From contig JAAOOA010000280.1 in NCBI GenBank assembly GCA_012861695.1, positions 171,501 through 235,500 on the forward strand: 64,000 bases of DNA, in the 5' to 3' direction. This stretch comes from Trematomus loennbergii. Taxonomy: Eukaryota > Chordata > Actinopteri > Perciformes > Nototheniidae. The notes beneath the pieces are model-generated. The model ran no database searches. It had not been told where the DNA came from and was given only the letters and a program-made list of their open reading frames with translations. Shown piece after piece: positions 30,182 to 41,700 of the stretch (position 1 is its first letter; each line of letters opens with the position of its first letter). A program made the translations under genes and the position numbers.

Positions 30182-30600
30182 CTATTTATTGTTTTTGTTC
30201 CAGCTCTGCCAAATCAGTCCTAGCTTCCAATAACTTTTCTGGAAGTGCCAGTGAAGGGTGACAATGTGTGAGGTGGTGTCAATGTGCTCCTTTTTCTTTA
30301 CCTTTAAACCGGAGAGCGTGTGAAGTTCTTTACAACTTGTCAGGTTCGACCACCGGGGATCAGCCCACTGTGTTTTGGGAACTTTCACCCTCACCCAATC
30401 ACCTGGCCGAACAGGAGTCTCTTCTGATGTCTCGACTGGTATCTGTGCAGTTTTTCCTAGCCTGTGTAGACAAAACTTGGATAAATTACTCAGAGCTCTG
30501 ACATATTCATCCACTTCTATTTGTCTAATATCTAAAACTGGACCACTCCCTCCCTGGAGGAGGCCCAAGCTTTGGTATACATTTTGTTGTTATGTGACCT
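30182..30600 (-). pseudogene. Endogenous retrovirus pol tail: integrase C-terminal domain
   Basis: The minus-strand frame includes VRPGDWVRVKVPKTQWADPR, the conserved start of the SH3-like DNA-binding domain at the C-terminus of retroviral integrases. Past this the usual histidine-rich continuation (HHLTHCH) is found only in another frame, so there is at least one frameshift. The core with the DDE residues and all of reverse transcriptase are absent. It lies about 1.4 kb from the Gag fragment in the same orientation, so most of pol was deleted. It is an old non-functional relic. Confidence 0.75.
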
Positions 30601-31972
30601 ATTGTTGACAACATGTTATTATTTATCAACTACAACGTTACCGAAAACCATTATCTGACTAATCATGACCTTCCCCTCCTTTGGGCATAAAATGCTCAAT
30701 TAATATCGCAATGATTACTCTATTATGAATAGGACATGGAAAAACCCATAACGTCGTAGCAAACACATATAAATCCTCTGTGTACCCACAAGGCGTACAA
30801 AGATGTTGTGTGATGTATCGTCTTCCAATGGATAAATGCACATTGACTAAAAATCTGCCATTAGCACGAAAATACAGTTTACTTGTTGTTAGTTCAATAA
30901 TGGCTTTTGTCATGGTACTATGTATCAGTGTTGCTGCGAAAAAACCACACTGGTGTTGCTAATACGTCTTAATAGCTCTAGGATTAGAGATTGGCTGACA
31001 CTGCTGAACAAACAAATCATGACAAAATAATATTTCTTTAAACTAGAGGGAAATACGAACTATTCTTACAGAGGGTTGCACTCAGAAGAACATGAAGGGC
31101 TGATGTCCCTCACTTAAAAATAGATATTTCCTTATGCACTACTTTATAAATCAGCAAATTCACTTGAACATAAATAAATGAAGACTGATTCTTGAAAACT
31201 GTTGTAAAAAACCTACAAGTTCTTCATCCAAGCTCAGTGTTATGTTATTTAGTTGGCAGCTCATGCCTTAAATCAGAAACTTCAGACCTATTATAAAAAT
31301 GTGTTTATGAGATTTTAATCTGACTCCATATATTCCTCAACTTATAATAAATGAAGTTCCCCTTTGAACACAGCCCCGGTCTTCTGACGGGGTCTATCTA
31401 TGTACTGGCTGGTAAATGTTGTGCCAGTTTCTGTCACTCTGTCACTGTTCTCCCGCTAACAGTCACTCTCTAGTTCTGCTGGGTTCTTGTGACTTCTTCA
31501 CTGGTTTGAGACAAGCGTTCTTATTGAAACACCTCCCTTTGTAGCCAGACTTCACCACAGCAGAATCGAGTTCTGTTTCAGGTCTCAACAGCTCCACGTC
31601 AGGTGTATCTTCGCCCCTTGAACTGCAGTCGATTTAAACAGGAGGACTTGGTGAAGACCCTCCGTCTTGGGTGAGGACTAGGCTTTCATCTTCATCTTTG
31701 GGCGTAAACCCATTGTCTTGACCTCTCTAGCTGTGGGGCACAATAGTTTTCTGTGTGGGGAACAACATCACTCGTAATCTCTTTCCTTCTCATAATTACA
31801 AAAATAGTCTGCTAAATGTTCTACTATGTTTTAATCTTCTTATACTAATCTGTGGATGATTTATGTTTAAATGCAATATGCTACTCACTATTGTTAAATA
31901 ACATTCAACACATTCATGTTTGGAAATACTATTCCTCTTTGCCATCCCTGAGACCCCCTGCCTCTGTTATAG
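30601..31972. other. Degenerate interior of the retroviral remnant
   Basis: No intact frame or conserved pol motif is visible. A minus-strand stretch around 31480-31650 (GEDTPDVELLRPETELD) looks codon-like but I cannot assign it. It should derive from protease or pol DNA, or be later insertions. Confidence 0.35.
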
Positions 31973-32390
31973 TCATGGAAACCTCCCTGGGTAACTGTGT
32001 GGAGGGCCGTTGTTTGGTGCAATGTTCTGCGGACACTCTCTGGACCAATGTGTCAGCTGACCACATTTGAAGCATCCTTCACTTTGGGAACCTCTTGCTG
32101 TTGATTGAAAACATCCTCCTCCTCTGCCCTTCGTTGTATGGGAGGGTATACCTGTGCCTGGAGTTGTGTGGGACATTCATTGGACCAATGTGACGTCTGA
32201 CCACATGTGTAGCAGCCACCATTCTGGAAACGTCTTCCTCTGAAACTTCCTCCTCCGCTTTGTTGGTTCTGCATTTGAGGTGTTCCAAATTCCAACATTT
32301 CTGCAGCAAGCTGCTCCCTGAAAGTCTTCTGTGTGTGGCTTTGTCCTGCTGGGGTCATCGTCATCTTGTGCAGCTCCTTGTGAATCACCT
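31973..32390 (-). pseudogene. Endogenous retrovirus gag fragment: nucleocapsid zinc knuckles
   Basis: Two CCHC zinc knuckles are encoded: CYTCGQTSHWSNEC in one frame and CFKCGQLTHWSREC in another, so a frameshift lies between them (near 32100). Each fits C-x2-C-x4-H-x4-C. A basic SFRGRRFQNG stretch precedes the first, and the segment before it (IHKELHKM) fits the end of a capsid region. Nucleocapsid binds genomic RNA. The upstream side is cut off at about 32390 by piggyBac transposase sequence. Broken and non-functional. Confidence 0.8.
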
Positions 32391-33055
32391 GGGAAATTGA
32401 AGTTATATGGCCATTTCTTCCTCCAGTAGTCCGATCGGTTGGGAACGGTGACGAGGCCTGAGAAAATTATAATGGACAGGAAAACATAGAAATCCCTCAC
32501 AGTCAGCATTTTCCAAACATGCTTCTTTCCAGCCTGCAGTCTTTCAGGGCGTTGGCGTTCGTGTTGGAAATGATTGTATGAACCACTGAAGCGCTAAAAA
32601 AAAGTCTGAAAATGGAGAGGGGAGACCATGCTACAGTAGGGTCGAGCGCTGGGCCTGGGACCCTGCTGGTGTGAAATTCAGTGGCTCTGGTGTTTGGTCA
32701 TTTCCTCTCTGTTGTGCCACCCGAGTTCTTCTTCTGTCATTCTGGAAGAGGAAGAACCTTGGCCACGCTTCCTGCGTTTTACACATTTATCTGATGCTTT
32801 TCCTTTTCCTGGCTGAGGAGCGGGAGCCCCACCTCGGCCACGCTTCCTTTGGTTTACAGATGCATCTGACGCTGCAGAAAGCTGGTAGAAACCAGACGAT
32901 GGTAGCTTTGGAAGTGAGTGCTTTTTGGATGCAGGCTGAGTGGCCAATACTGGTGCAGATCTCTTTCTGGAGGAATGTGATGGTGAGGCAGTGTGGCAGG
33001 TGTGGGCTGGGTGAAAGTAGGCAGTGGTGAAGCCATTGCATCCTCATCTCCATCA
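32390..33055 (-). pseudogene. piggyBac transposase, exon 2 (broken)
   Basis: After an acceptor (CTTTTCATAG before 33055) the frame reads SDGDEDAMASPLPTFTQPTP, then shifts by one base near PPER into ASKKHSLPKLPSSGFYQLSA. It continues with basic segments (RKRGRGG, KRRKRGQG) and MTEEELGWHNREEM. After more damage, MLTVRDFYVFLSIIIFSGLV and RSDYWRKKWPYNFNFP appear, the first part of the piggyBac DDE domain. The catalytic Asp residues and the C-terminal zinc-binding domain are lost. Confidence 0.75.
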
Positions 33056-33311
33056 CTATGAAAAGAAATGTGGAAAAACAAAGAGATTAGATTAATTCCT
33101 GTAATTCCTGTTTCCTTGGCAGTAAACATGCCATTTGAGTGTGTGAATGCAAACACCTTTAGTGACTATAGAGCCATTTCATCCCCATCACTTTGAAAAG
33201 AAATGTGGAAAAACCAAGAGATTAGATTAATTCCTGTAATTCCTGTTTCCTTGCAGTAACATGCCATTTTGAGTGTGTGAATGCAATACATCTAGTGACT
33301 ATAGAGCCATT
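33056..33311. repeat. Tandem duplication of about 126 bp in the piggyBac intron
   Basis: The block with GAAATGTGGAAAAAC, AGATTAGATTAATTCCTGTA and GACTATAGAGCCATTTCATC occurs twice in a row with a few changes. It spans the splice acceptor, so the intron carries a second, degraded copy of it. Confidence 0.85.
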
Positions 33312-33670
33312 TCATCCTCATCTCAACACTGGCCAACCCTGTCTCCTAAAAATGATGTTCCCACAGAACTAAACTCCAACTAAATACGTTTATTTTCTAC
33401 ATATTTTTGCCATTTATTGTCTTGCTTATAATAATGATAATAGTCATTTATAAATACCATTTTAGAGCACACATTTGAAATCGACGATCGAGCTCGATAT
33501 ATGGTTAAATTAAAATCAGTAGGCGAGGCTGTAATTTCGCCAGCTGTTACTCTCATGAGCAAGGCAGAAAATAATAGTTTTATTATAGCGCTGTATTATT
33601 ATTTATTAACTATATGAATAATCGTACACCAAATAACTAAGTAATAGATAAAAACAGAGAGATTACATAC

Positions 33671-33846
33671 CTTTCCCGTGGTGGAATTTCATCATCAGAG
33701 TCACAACGCTCCGGGTTCCGTTCTGCCTGCAGGAGATCCTCGTCGTCTGACTCAGAATCAACAGGTAACATGTCTGCATCGCTGTCAGCATTAGTCACCA
33801 TTTCCATTGCCTGTAAAGTTGTAAGCATCTCTTTCCTGCAAGCCAT
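33671..33846 (-). pseudogene. piggyBac transposase, exon 1
   Basis: It starts MACRKEMLTTLQAMEMV and continues through an acidic stretch (DSESDDEDLLQAERNPERC, DSDDEIPPRE) typical of the N-terminus of piggyBac transposases. It ends at a good donor (GGGAAAG followed by GTATGTAA) whose phase fits exon 2. The exon itself is intact. Confidence 0.75.
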
Positions 33847-34752
33847 TATTACAAGTATAGCAAAAGTCCTAAACGCCAATCTTGTAGTCTGCTCCGTTAT
33901 CTGCTGTCCGCTCTGTGCGCTCTGGGTCCTGCTGCAATTCCTCTTGTTTACGTACTAAACACGGCGTAGAGTGTGGTGCGTAGTGTGTGTGCCGCTGGCA
34001 TTCACAATGTATACTTTACGCAGGACCATATCTATGGTCGATTTGAGTTATTTACACCTTTTTCTTAACCATTAGATCCAATAGAATCCGATGGGCAGTT
34101 CCAAAATCTACGTAAACATTACCATTGCGGAGGTAATAGAGAAACAAACGAAGCACATCTGAAAGTACAAGCCTTGACTGCAAAACTTTATACCCAGTTT
34201 ATTGCCATAAATATGATGATGTATTATCAGTAAAATATTCTACGTGACACAGAAACATTGGATTAACCTTGAGCGGCGTTTTTATTCCGTTGAACACAAC
34301 TTTTGATCACAAATCAAAAAAGGTAAGATGTAATTATTGTAATATTTTGAAACCGGATGTTGTTTACTTTCTCTTTTCTGGCTGAAAGCTCCGCAAATTC
34401 GGGGTTGTACAGTGATGACACTACATGTATGGAATATGTGGAGTCTCAGCTTTAATCGGATATCTTGTTTGTGCAGTTACGATAAGTAATAAGGGCATTT
34501 TGAGAGTGAGTGCTGTGCAAAACTCCGTTAGCATTAGTTAGCATTTTTCGCAAAATGCTAATTCTAAGGCTTGGTATTACTCTTGTGTTTCTTTTAGCTA
34601 AAAATGGTTCATATCTTCAGTTAGCTGAGATTATTACCGTTAATCTGGTGCTACACATTAATAGTTTCATAAATTTAAGAAGACCTGAGACATTATCTAA
34701 AAAAAAAAAAGTGGAGGGGTCCAATGGGGGATCGCCGGGCTTAAGAGGTTAA

Positions 34753-36623
34753 ATGTATCAAAGATGAATCACTAATCTTCTGAATAGTACCTTCGCTCCT
34801 GATAAAAAATATCCTATGTCATCCGAACTTAACTTCAATACCTGGGATTTTTTATTTTTTTTAAAAGATTAATAAAGTAAATAAAAAATATGCAATTTTT
34901 TTTTTTTTTTTTTTTTTTTAAACTTGTACAGTGGCTTGGCTTTGAAATATGCAAATAGAAATCTCGTAAAATTCTAGCTTTACTGTGTATAGTGTATTTA
35001 ATATACCAATGTGCATGAAATTGTGCTAATATCATAAACTGTGTTCACTTCAATTATGTGATGTTTTTAGATTCTACAGTCTAGGTCTTATGTAAGGTTT
35101 CTTATCTTAATATCAGGAACCACCTGTGATTCTATCTATGTGTGATGAAGTACGCGTTCATCTATAATACTTGAAAGTAAACCTTAGCATAATTATAATC
35201 AATTGGTGTATTTATACGTTTGTCCCTTTACCACTATTTCTTGTGCAACAATTCTGTACAACCAGCAGAGTGCGCTGTTGTAGTTTTTCAGCTTTTTTCC
35301 TCTTTTAAATTTTTCTGAAAACAGACTTCTTTTTAACAAGAAGCTTATTTTCTTAAAAACTATCTTTGATATGGGAAAGAAATTCACTTTATGATTAAAC
35401 AGTCAAACTTAAACCAGCGAATACACTTGCAATCACAATTTTTAGGATTAATGGACAAAGCATAAAACAGCCATCAACACACACAATTTTTAGGATTAAT
35501 CGACAAAGCATAAAACAGCCATCAGCACACACCATTTTTAAGATCAGATCCAAACACCAACTCCAATATCTATAGGTAACCTGATTTATCAAATGTACTA
35601 TTTCCTAAATCCAACTGGGTCAAGAAGAATGGTTTGTTCTTCACAAGATGGAGGTCAGAAAAAGGACTGGCCTCATGTGAGTGGAACCACAAAGAACAAA
35701 GGAGTCTGTCGAATTAGCATTTCTGAAATGGCGACTGCCTTGTGTCTTGTTTGAAATACAGTCAAAACAAGATGGCTACTGATTATTTCGTACTCTGACC
35801 CCCAGAACAAAAAGATGTTGAAAATATCCCATGTGGTTCTCACTGATAAGTTCAAATAATGGCTTGGTGACTTGAAATGGACAAATGGAAAACTGGTGTG
35901 TATGACAAGTTTAAAAATACAACACAAAACTATACTTTATATTCAAAATAACATTTCGATGAATATGGGCTTTATCCTAGAGATATCCTATCTTAAAATG
36001 AGGGGCCCTTACATCATAAGCCTTAAACCTATCCACGTAATATTTGACCTTATGGTCTGGTGATTATCTGATGTTGTTTAAATACGCTAGTGTGGGACCA
36101 ATATGGAGACCTATCAGCTACAATAACAGACCGTCGTCATGTATACCGTAATGCTGCTGTAACTCCTATTACCGTAATCCACTCCGCAATATCTTGGTTG
36201 AAAACACAACAGTATAACACCTACTAGCCTTCCTTACTAGTTTTGTCGTCCCTAATGACTTTCACACCTCCGTGTCTTTTAATATTGTCCTACACAATAT
36301 TTATCGTCCCTAACGACTTAAAAGATTAATATTAAAAACATGCAGTTGGTTAATGAATCAAAGAAAGGAAAATACTTACCCTTGCATGGTATAAAACAAC
36401 GCCACGTGGTTTGGTTTAAATTTAGATATTTAACATTACATTAACAGCTGTTCTCAGGATGTCCTGCTCGCCTCAAAACACACAAATCTAAATGGTTCTA
36501 TATAAGCTATTGAAGAATTTGATATAACTGGCTTCTCTTACCGTTCGCATATGGGCCCTTTGTGTGTCTTTTGGTTCGCAAAATCTCCGTCGAAACTAGC
36601 GGTTTCTCTCCCAGTGTCGAGAT
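34753..36623. other. Upstream part of retroviral remnant, no intact gene
   Basis: This should hold the retroviral leader and matrix/capsid coding DNA on the minus strand, but no frame is convincing. A small tandem repeat (about 59 bp, 35422-35545, with ACAATTTTTAGGATTAAT) and a run of 25 T at 34897 are present. Confidence 0.4.
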
Positions 36624-36641
36624 CACATGTCGGGGTCACCA
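36624..36641 (-). other. Retroviral primer binding site, tRNA-Trp type
   Basis: On the plus strand it ends GTCGGGGTCACCA, matching the 3' end of vertebrate tRNA-Trp over 13 bases, with the upstream ATCAC also present after a 2-base insertion. So the minus strand begins TGGTGACCCCGAC, as expected just inside the 5' LTR. It sets the orientation of the retroviral remnant. Confidence 0.65.
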
Positions 36642-36646
36642 ACTAT

Positions 36647-37066
36647 TGATAATTCGTGATCTTCTCGCTCCCAGGAAAGAAACTTAAAATAACGAGACTA
36701 ATGGAGTCTCTGAAAGGTTCAAATGGGTAGTTTAATTAAGTAACGTGGTAAAAGAACAAGCATGGGTAAAGGAGAGACAAAGCCGGTGTTGTCTTGGAGG
36801 TGGCTGCAGCGAAGGGGAGAGAGCGAGTTATCTTCCGTCCTGCCTTTTTATCCACGTCTCGTTGTCCCCCGCTGTGAAGTTAGCGGGACCGCCCTTCTCA
36901 TCTTGTGGGTTCGATATCGCGAGAGCACAGATGATTTCGACATTGGTATTCTCTGCCTATTTCCTTAAGCATTCTCTCCTCCTTATCTCTGTCATGACTT
37001 TCTATTTAATACCTTATAAACAGCTGTAATCGTTAGTTTAGAAGTCCTAGAAACACTTTTACGACA
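36647..37066 (-). mobile_element. Retroviral 5' LTR (minus strand)
   Basis: On the minus strand it begins TGTCGTAAAAGTG and ends GAATTATCA, five bases before the primer site. Inside are a TATA-like GGATAAAAAGGC and, downstream, an AATTAAA poly(A)-like signal, in the order expected of U3-R-U5. I found no partner LTR, so the limits are approximate. Confidence 0.55.
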
Positions 37067-38100
37067 CGTTCTCGTTTACGGTAGCTCCCTCTGACGTCAT
37101 AGCTACTCACGTAATGTGTAAACACTCCATGATCAACTGTTCCTTTATCTAATATTCAGCAGTAATAATATCTTAACGTCTATCGATGTAGTGTTAAAGT
37201 CCGTTCGTTTTTGGTGTATAACACTCCAAGTCACTTTCACTTTACATTCAGAAAACGCAACATTTAGTCACATGCAAACCAGATAAAAGATTTTCAGAAT
37301 AAAAGCTTGGCATTGATTTCCTGAGAACTTCCGGGTTTTTCCACAATAAAACAGCTTTAAACTGAAGATATATTTAGACTGAATTATGCTGTTTAACATT
37401 GATTTTAATTTCTAACAGTAACTTATGCTGAGCGGCAAACCTGCTCCGGAGCAGGTTAGGTTGCAGGCTAAGAGATCAACTCAGTGAAAGCACCGCCTGC
37501 TGACCAATCAGAGCTCCGTGTGCGGAGTTTAAAGCGATCAATTCATATTACAGGATAGAGGAAATACAGAAAAAACTGCCGTTGCAGGAAAGACGGCCGG
37601 CCAAAATCAACTGACTGTGTGAACGTGAAAATTAATAGAATATCCCCTCCCATCTTCAGAGCAATCTGACTATTATAACATTAGCGTTAAGAAAGCTTAC
37701 TTAAATATCTGTCACAACATAAGTAACCGGATCAGAGTAACATTAAGTACAGTCCGCGGCACTGTGAGTGCAGACGTCGATGTGTCCCATTATCATATCA
37801 TATCATAATGTATCATATATTTCCTTATCTGAGTCAGCTTCTGAGCCGTATCTGGCCGTGCAACACTCACAGTGTCACATACTGGATGCAGAAGTATTAT
37901 TTTAAGAAAACATTAAGTTGATGAAACACTCGAGTCAAATGTAATTAAAGTCAGATCGTGTCTTGGACGGGCAGTGATATCATAAACCTGTTAATGTACG
38001 CATTCAAACGCTTTTTCTGTTACCAGCTGTATTCACCTTGCAGGTGCAGCTATGTGGCTTTGATCCTGGATAAAGTGTTTAAGTCATGGATGTTTAAAGT
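37067..38100. other. Intergenic, no recognised gene
   Basis: No open frame of note. CCTGCTCCGGAGCAGG at about 37440 is a perfect 16-bp palindrome; ATATCATATCATA repeats lie near 37800. Confidence 0.4.
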
Positions 38101-38395
38101 TTAACTTCTTCATATTTGACTAATATTAAAGTTCACTTTTCATTCAGGAAGTATGACGCTGCGCTGTCAGTACGCTTGTCCATGTTTGAGATTGGTCGAA
38201 TGCTCCAAATACCACCCCTTTCATGTGAATGCGCACCTAACTAGATAGGACACGGCTGGCTTGAGCGATCCACTTGATAACCAGCATCGTAGTACAGTTT
38301 AGCGAGAGCGCATATGTTTTGGATTGGGCCAACCGGCTAACTCAAACATATCCAGGTTAGGAAAATCCGGCTTCGTAGTACAGGCCTCTGGTTGG
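38101..38395 (-). mobile_element. DNA transposon terminus with GGCCTGTACTACGAAGC end
   Basis: The reverse complement starts AGAGGCCTGTACTACGAAGC, and TACTACGATGCTGG repeats inside. This is the end of a frequent fish DNA transposon that I associate with Harbinger/ISL2EU types. The other end was not found, so extent and class are tentative. Confidence 0.4.
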
Positions 38396-38734
38396 AATCA
38401 AATGTAGTATTTGTTACAGGTTTTTTTAAGTTTGGGATTGCACATTTGAGGATGAATATAACTAGGCAGTTACCTAACCTATGCTATATGGTTGCCTAAA
38501 CATAACACATGTATGGATATTTCACATGAAAAGCTTTTAAAATGAAGATACAACGTTTTTACAGGAAGTAGTACATTTGCCATTAATTACAAATGTGTTT
38601 GCAAGCCAAAGCGTGTTTGAAGAAGTGGAAAAAGAACATCACCCTAGCAGCCTGAGCTTCTTGAGATTCCAGGTTTGTGGCTACGCTGGTTTCATGTCAC
38701 TCCGATGTGTTTGTACCTGCTGATCTGAAAGGTT

Positions 38735-41700
38735 TTGTCAGTCAGCACCATCTAGTGGAGAGCTAGTAGAACTTCATCACCTCCATCACCTCTCACCTTG
38801 ACTGGTTCTTCTTCCCGTTGGACCTGTTCTCACGTCACTCTGATGGGTTTTATACTCTGAAGTTATGAGGGAGTGACGGCGTCCTCAGATCAGATGCAGA
38901 CAGACACAGGACTGAAGAGGAAGAGATGAGCACAGTTTCCTCCACACACGCAGCTAAATTGACCTGAAGGGAATTCAGCAGGTGAGAATATCATTTAGAT
39001 ACTTTTTTTGGTTTGTAAGTTTGTTAGGTACATTATTATACATTTGGGATAGATACAACAATAAATTACTTGACCTAATTAAACTTAATCTGTAAATGTT
39101 TGATCACCAGGATCACTCTGATCACATCGTGCATGACTGTTTAACTGGTCAGAACAAATGTGTCTTGGTGCTGATTCTATAAATCTATTCCAAAGTAGTA
39201 GAGAATTAGTCTCAGAATTAAAGAAGAATGATTTCAGAAAGACTTCCTTGTAATGGCGACAGTTCTTGGCAGAAGTTTGATTGTAATCTGAGTTCACATC
39301 TTCAGTGAAAATAGCAGGGAGTGTCTGATGCGGACTAAAAACTCAGATCAACATGACTGACATGTTTTTTTGTTTTTAATGTTTTAACATTGAAACATAG
39401 CAGACGTGATATAATACCTGTGTGTAAAGGCCCTTTGTGTCTTAACTGATACTGCAGTCAGAGACGCTCCAGTGGAGTCTCATGTTTGCTGGACTTTGTG
39501 TTTGAAACTGTTTGATGGAGCATTGACTTGCTGATGGGATGTTTGTGATAGCATGAGATGTGTATATGTAGGGGGCCGTCGTTCTGTTCTATTATCAGCG
39601 TCTGAACTGCTACCATGACATAAAATGACGGCAGCACTGATCCAGGTTTTCTGTACCTGTCCAAGTCAGAAATAACAGACCAATCAGAATCCAGTACTTA
39701 ACTTAGTATATAACAAAGACAGTGTTGTTCCTCTCATGCAGGCACATCATGTAAAATATACCTGTTTGTTTTCTGAAGTCACAGTCGGCTGAGTCAAAAG
39801 CAGATTTTGATGTTGGTTTCCTTTGAAATGTAGTCCATCGACATTAGTCCCAATCTGTATTTCCATTTGATGCGTTTGCTCTTTGAGAATTTAACTGATC
39901 ATTTTTAACAACAATATTTACATTTATTAACAATGTGCACCTTGGCCAAAACATAAATAAACTTCTCATTCTGTATTAGTACCTTAAAAAGTTTTGGATG
40001 TTTGAAGTTAACGTACCTGCAGGAGTCTTGCTGTTCTTAGTTTGTATCTTTATAGCTTGTTTGATTTATCGTAAAACATTTAGTCACTTTAGATAAAAGC
40101 TTCGGCTAAATGTAATATAATGTGTCCGATCAGGCACACGTGCACGTGATCCACGCTGCTTCATCATGTGTTCGTGCTGAACTTTATTTCATTAGATGGT
40201 CCGTTAGCACCACCTAGTGGACAGCTGGTAGAACTACATCACCTCTCACACTGACTGGGTTTCTGACTGACGAGGAAGAGTTTCCTCCTCATATGAAGCT
40301 GTCTCAATTGACCTGAAGGGAATTCAGCAGGTGATAATAAGATCGAAATGCTTTTTTATTTGAGATTATATTGGGGATAATTCCAACCAAGAAGTAACTT
40401 AAACTGAGAAAGTATTTTTGTTTCTTGAAACTCAGTTCCACAGGTGAGAATTCTACCAGAGGAATCTTTAGAAGTTTGATCATCACGATCAATTGTTCTG
40501 TATCACCGTTTAAATGGACAGGACTAATGTTTCCTGATGCTGATTCTATATATATTCTAAAGTATTGTGGAGAACGTCCCTCGGAATTAAACAAGAATGA
40601 TTTTAGAAAGACTCCTTGTAATGGTGCCAGCAGCTTTTGGCAGCAGTTTGATTGTAATCTGAGATATCATCAGCAGTGAAAATGCAGGCAGTTTCTGATC
40701 CGGTCCAACAGCTCCGATCAACGTGACTGACATGTTTTTAAAGATAAAGTTCAACATAGCAGATGTGATATAACCTCTTTGTGGCTCTTCACATTCACTG
40801 TGTTTAGTGCCTTTATGTCTTTACTGATACTGCAGTCAGAGACGCTCCAGTGGAGTCTCATGTTTGCTGGACTTTGTGTTTGAAACTGTTTGATGGAGCA
40901 TTGACTTTGCTGATGGGATGTTTGTGATAGCATGAGATGTGTATATGTAGGGGGCGTCGTTCTGTTCTATTATCAGCGTCTGAACTGCTACCATGACATA
41001 AAATGACGGCAGCACTGATCCAGGTTTTCTGTACCTGTCCAAGTCAGAAATAACAGACCAATCAGAATCCAGTACTTAACTTAGTATATAACAAAGACAG
41101 TGTTGTTCCTCTCATGCAGGCACATCATGTAAAATATACCTGTTTGTTTTCTGAAGTCACAGTCGGCTGAGTCAAAAGCAGATTTTTGATGTTGGTTTCC
41201 TTTGAAATGTAGTCCCATCGACATTAGTCCCAATCTGTATTTCCATTTGATGCGTTGCTCTTTGAGAATTTAACTGATCATTTTTAACAACAATATTTAC
41301 ATTTATTAACAATGTGCACCTTGGCCAAAACATAAATAAACTTCTCATTCTGTATTTAGTACCTTAAAAAAGTTTGGATGTTGAAGGTTAACGTACCTGC
41401 AGGAGTCTTGCTGTTCTTAGTTTGTATCTTTATAGCTTGTTTGATTATCGTAAAACATTTAGTCACTTTAGAGAAAAGCTTCGGCTAAATGTAATATAAT
41501 GTGTCCGATCAGGCACACGTGCACGTGATCCACGCTGCTTCATCATGTGTTCGTGCTGAACTTTATTTCATTAGATGGTCCGTTAGCACCACCTAGTGGA
41601 CAGCTGGTAGAACTACATCACCTCTCACACTGACTGGGTTTCTGACTGACGAGGAAGAGTTTCCTCTCATATGAAGCTGTCTCAATTGACCTGAAGGGAA

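Larger units (their letters stand above)
32390..34752 (-). mobile_element. Truncated piggyBac element within retroviral sequence
   Basis: The right edge is TTAACCTCTTAAGCCC on the minus strand (TTAA at 34749-34752), a piggyBac-like end. Transposase exons follow on the minus strand (33846-33671 and from 33055 down). At about 32390 the transposase stops and retroviral gag sequence begins with no TTAA, so the 3' half is deleted. The TTAACCATTAGATCC motif near 34070 is an alternative left end. Confidence 0.6.
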
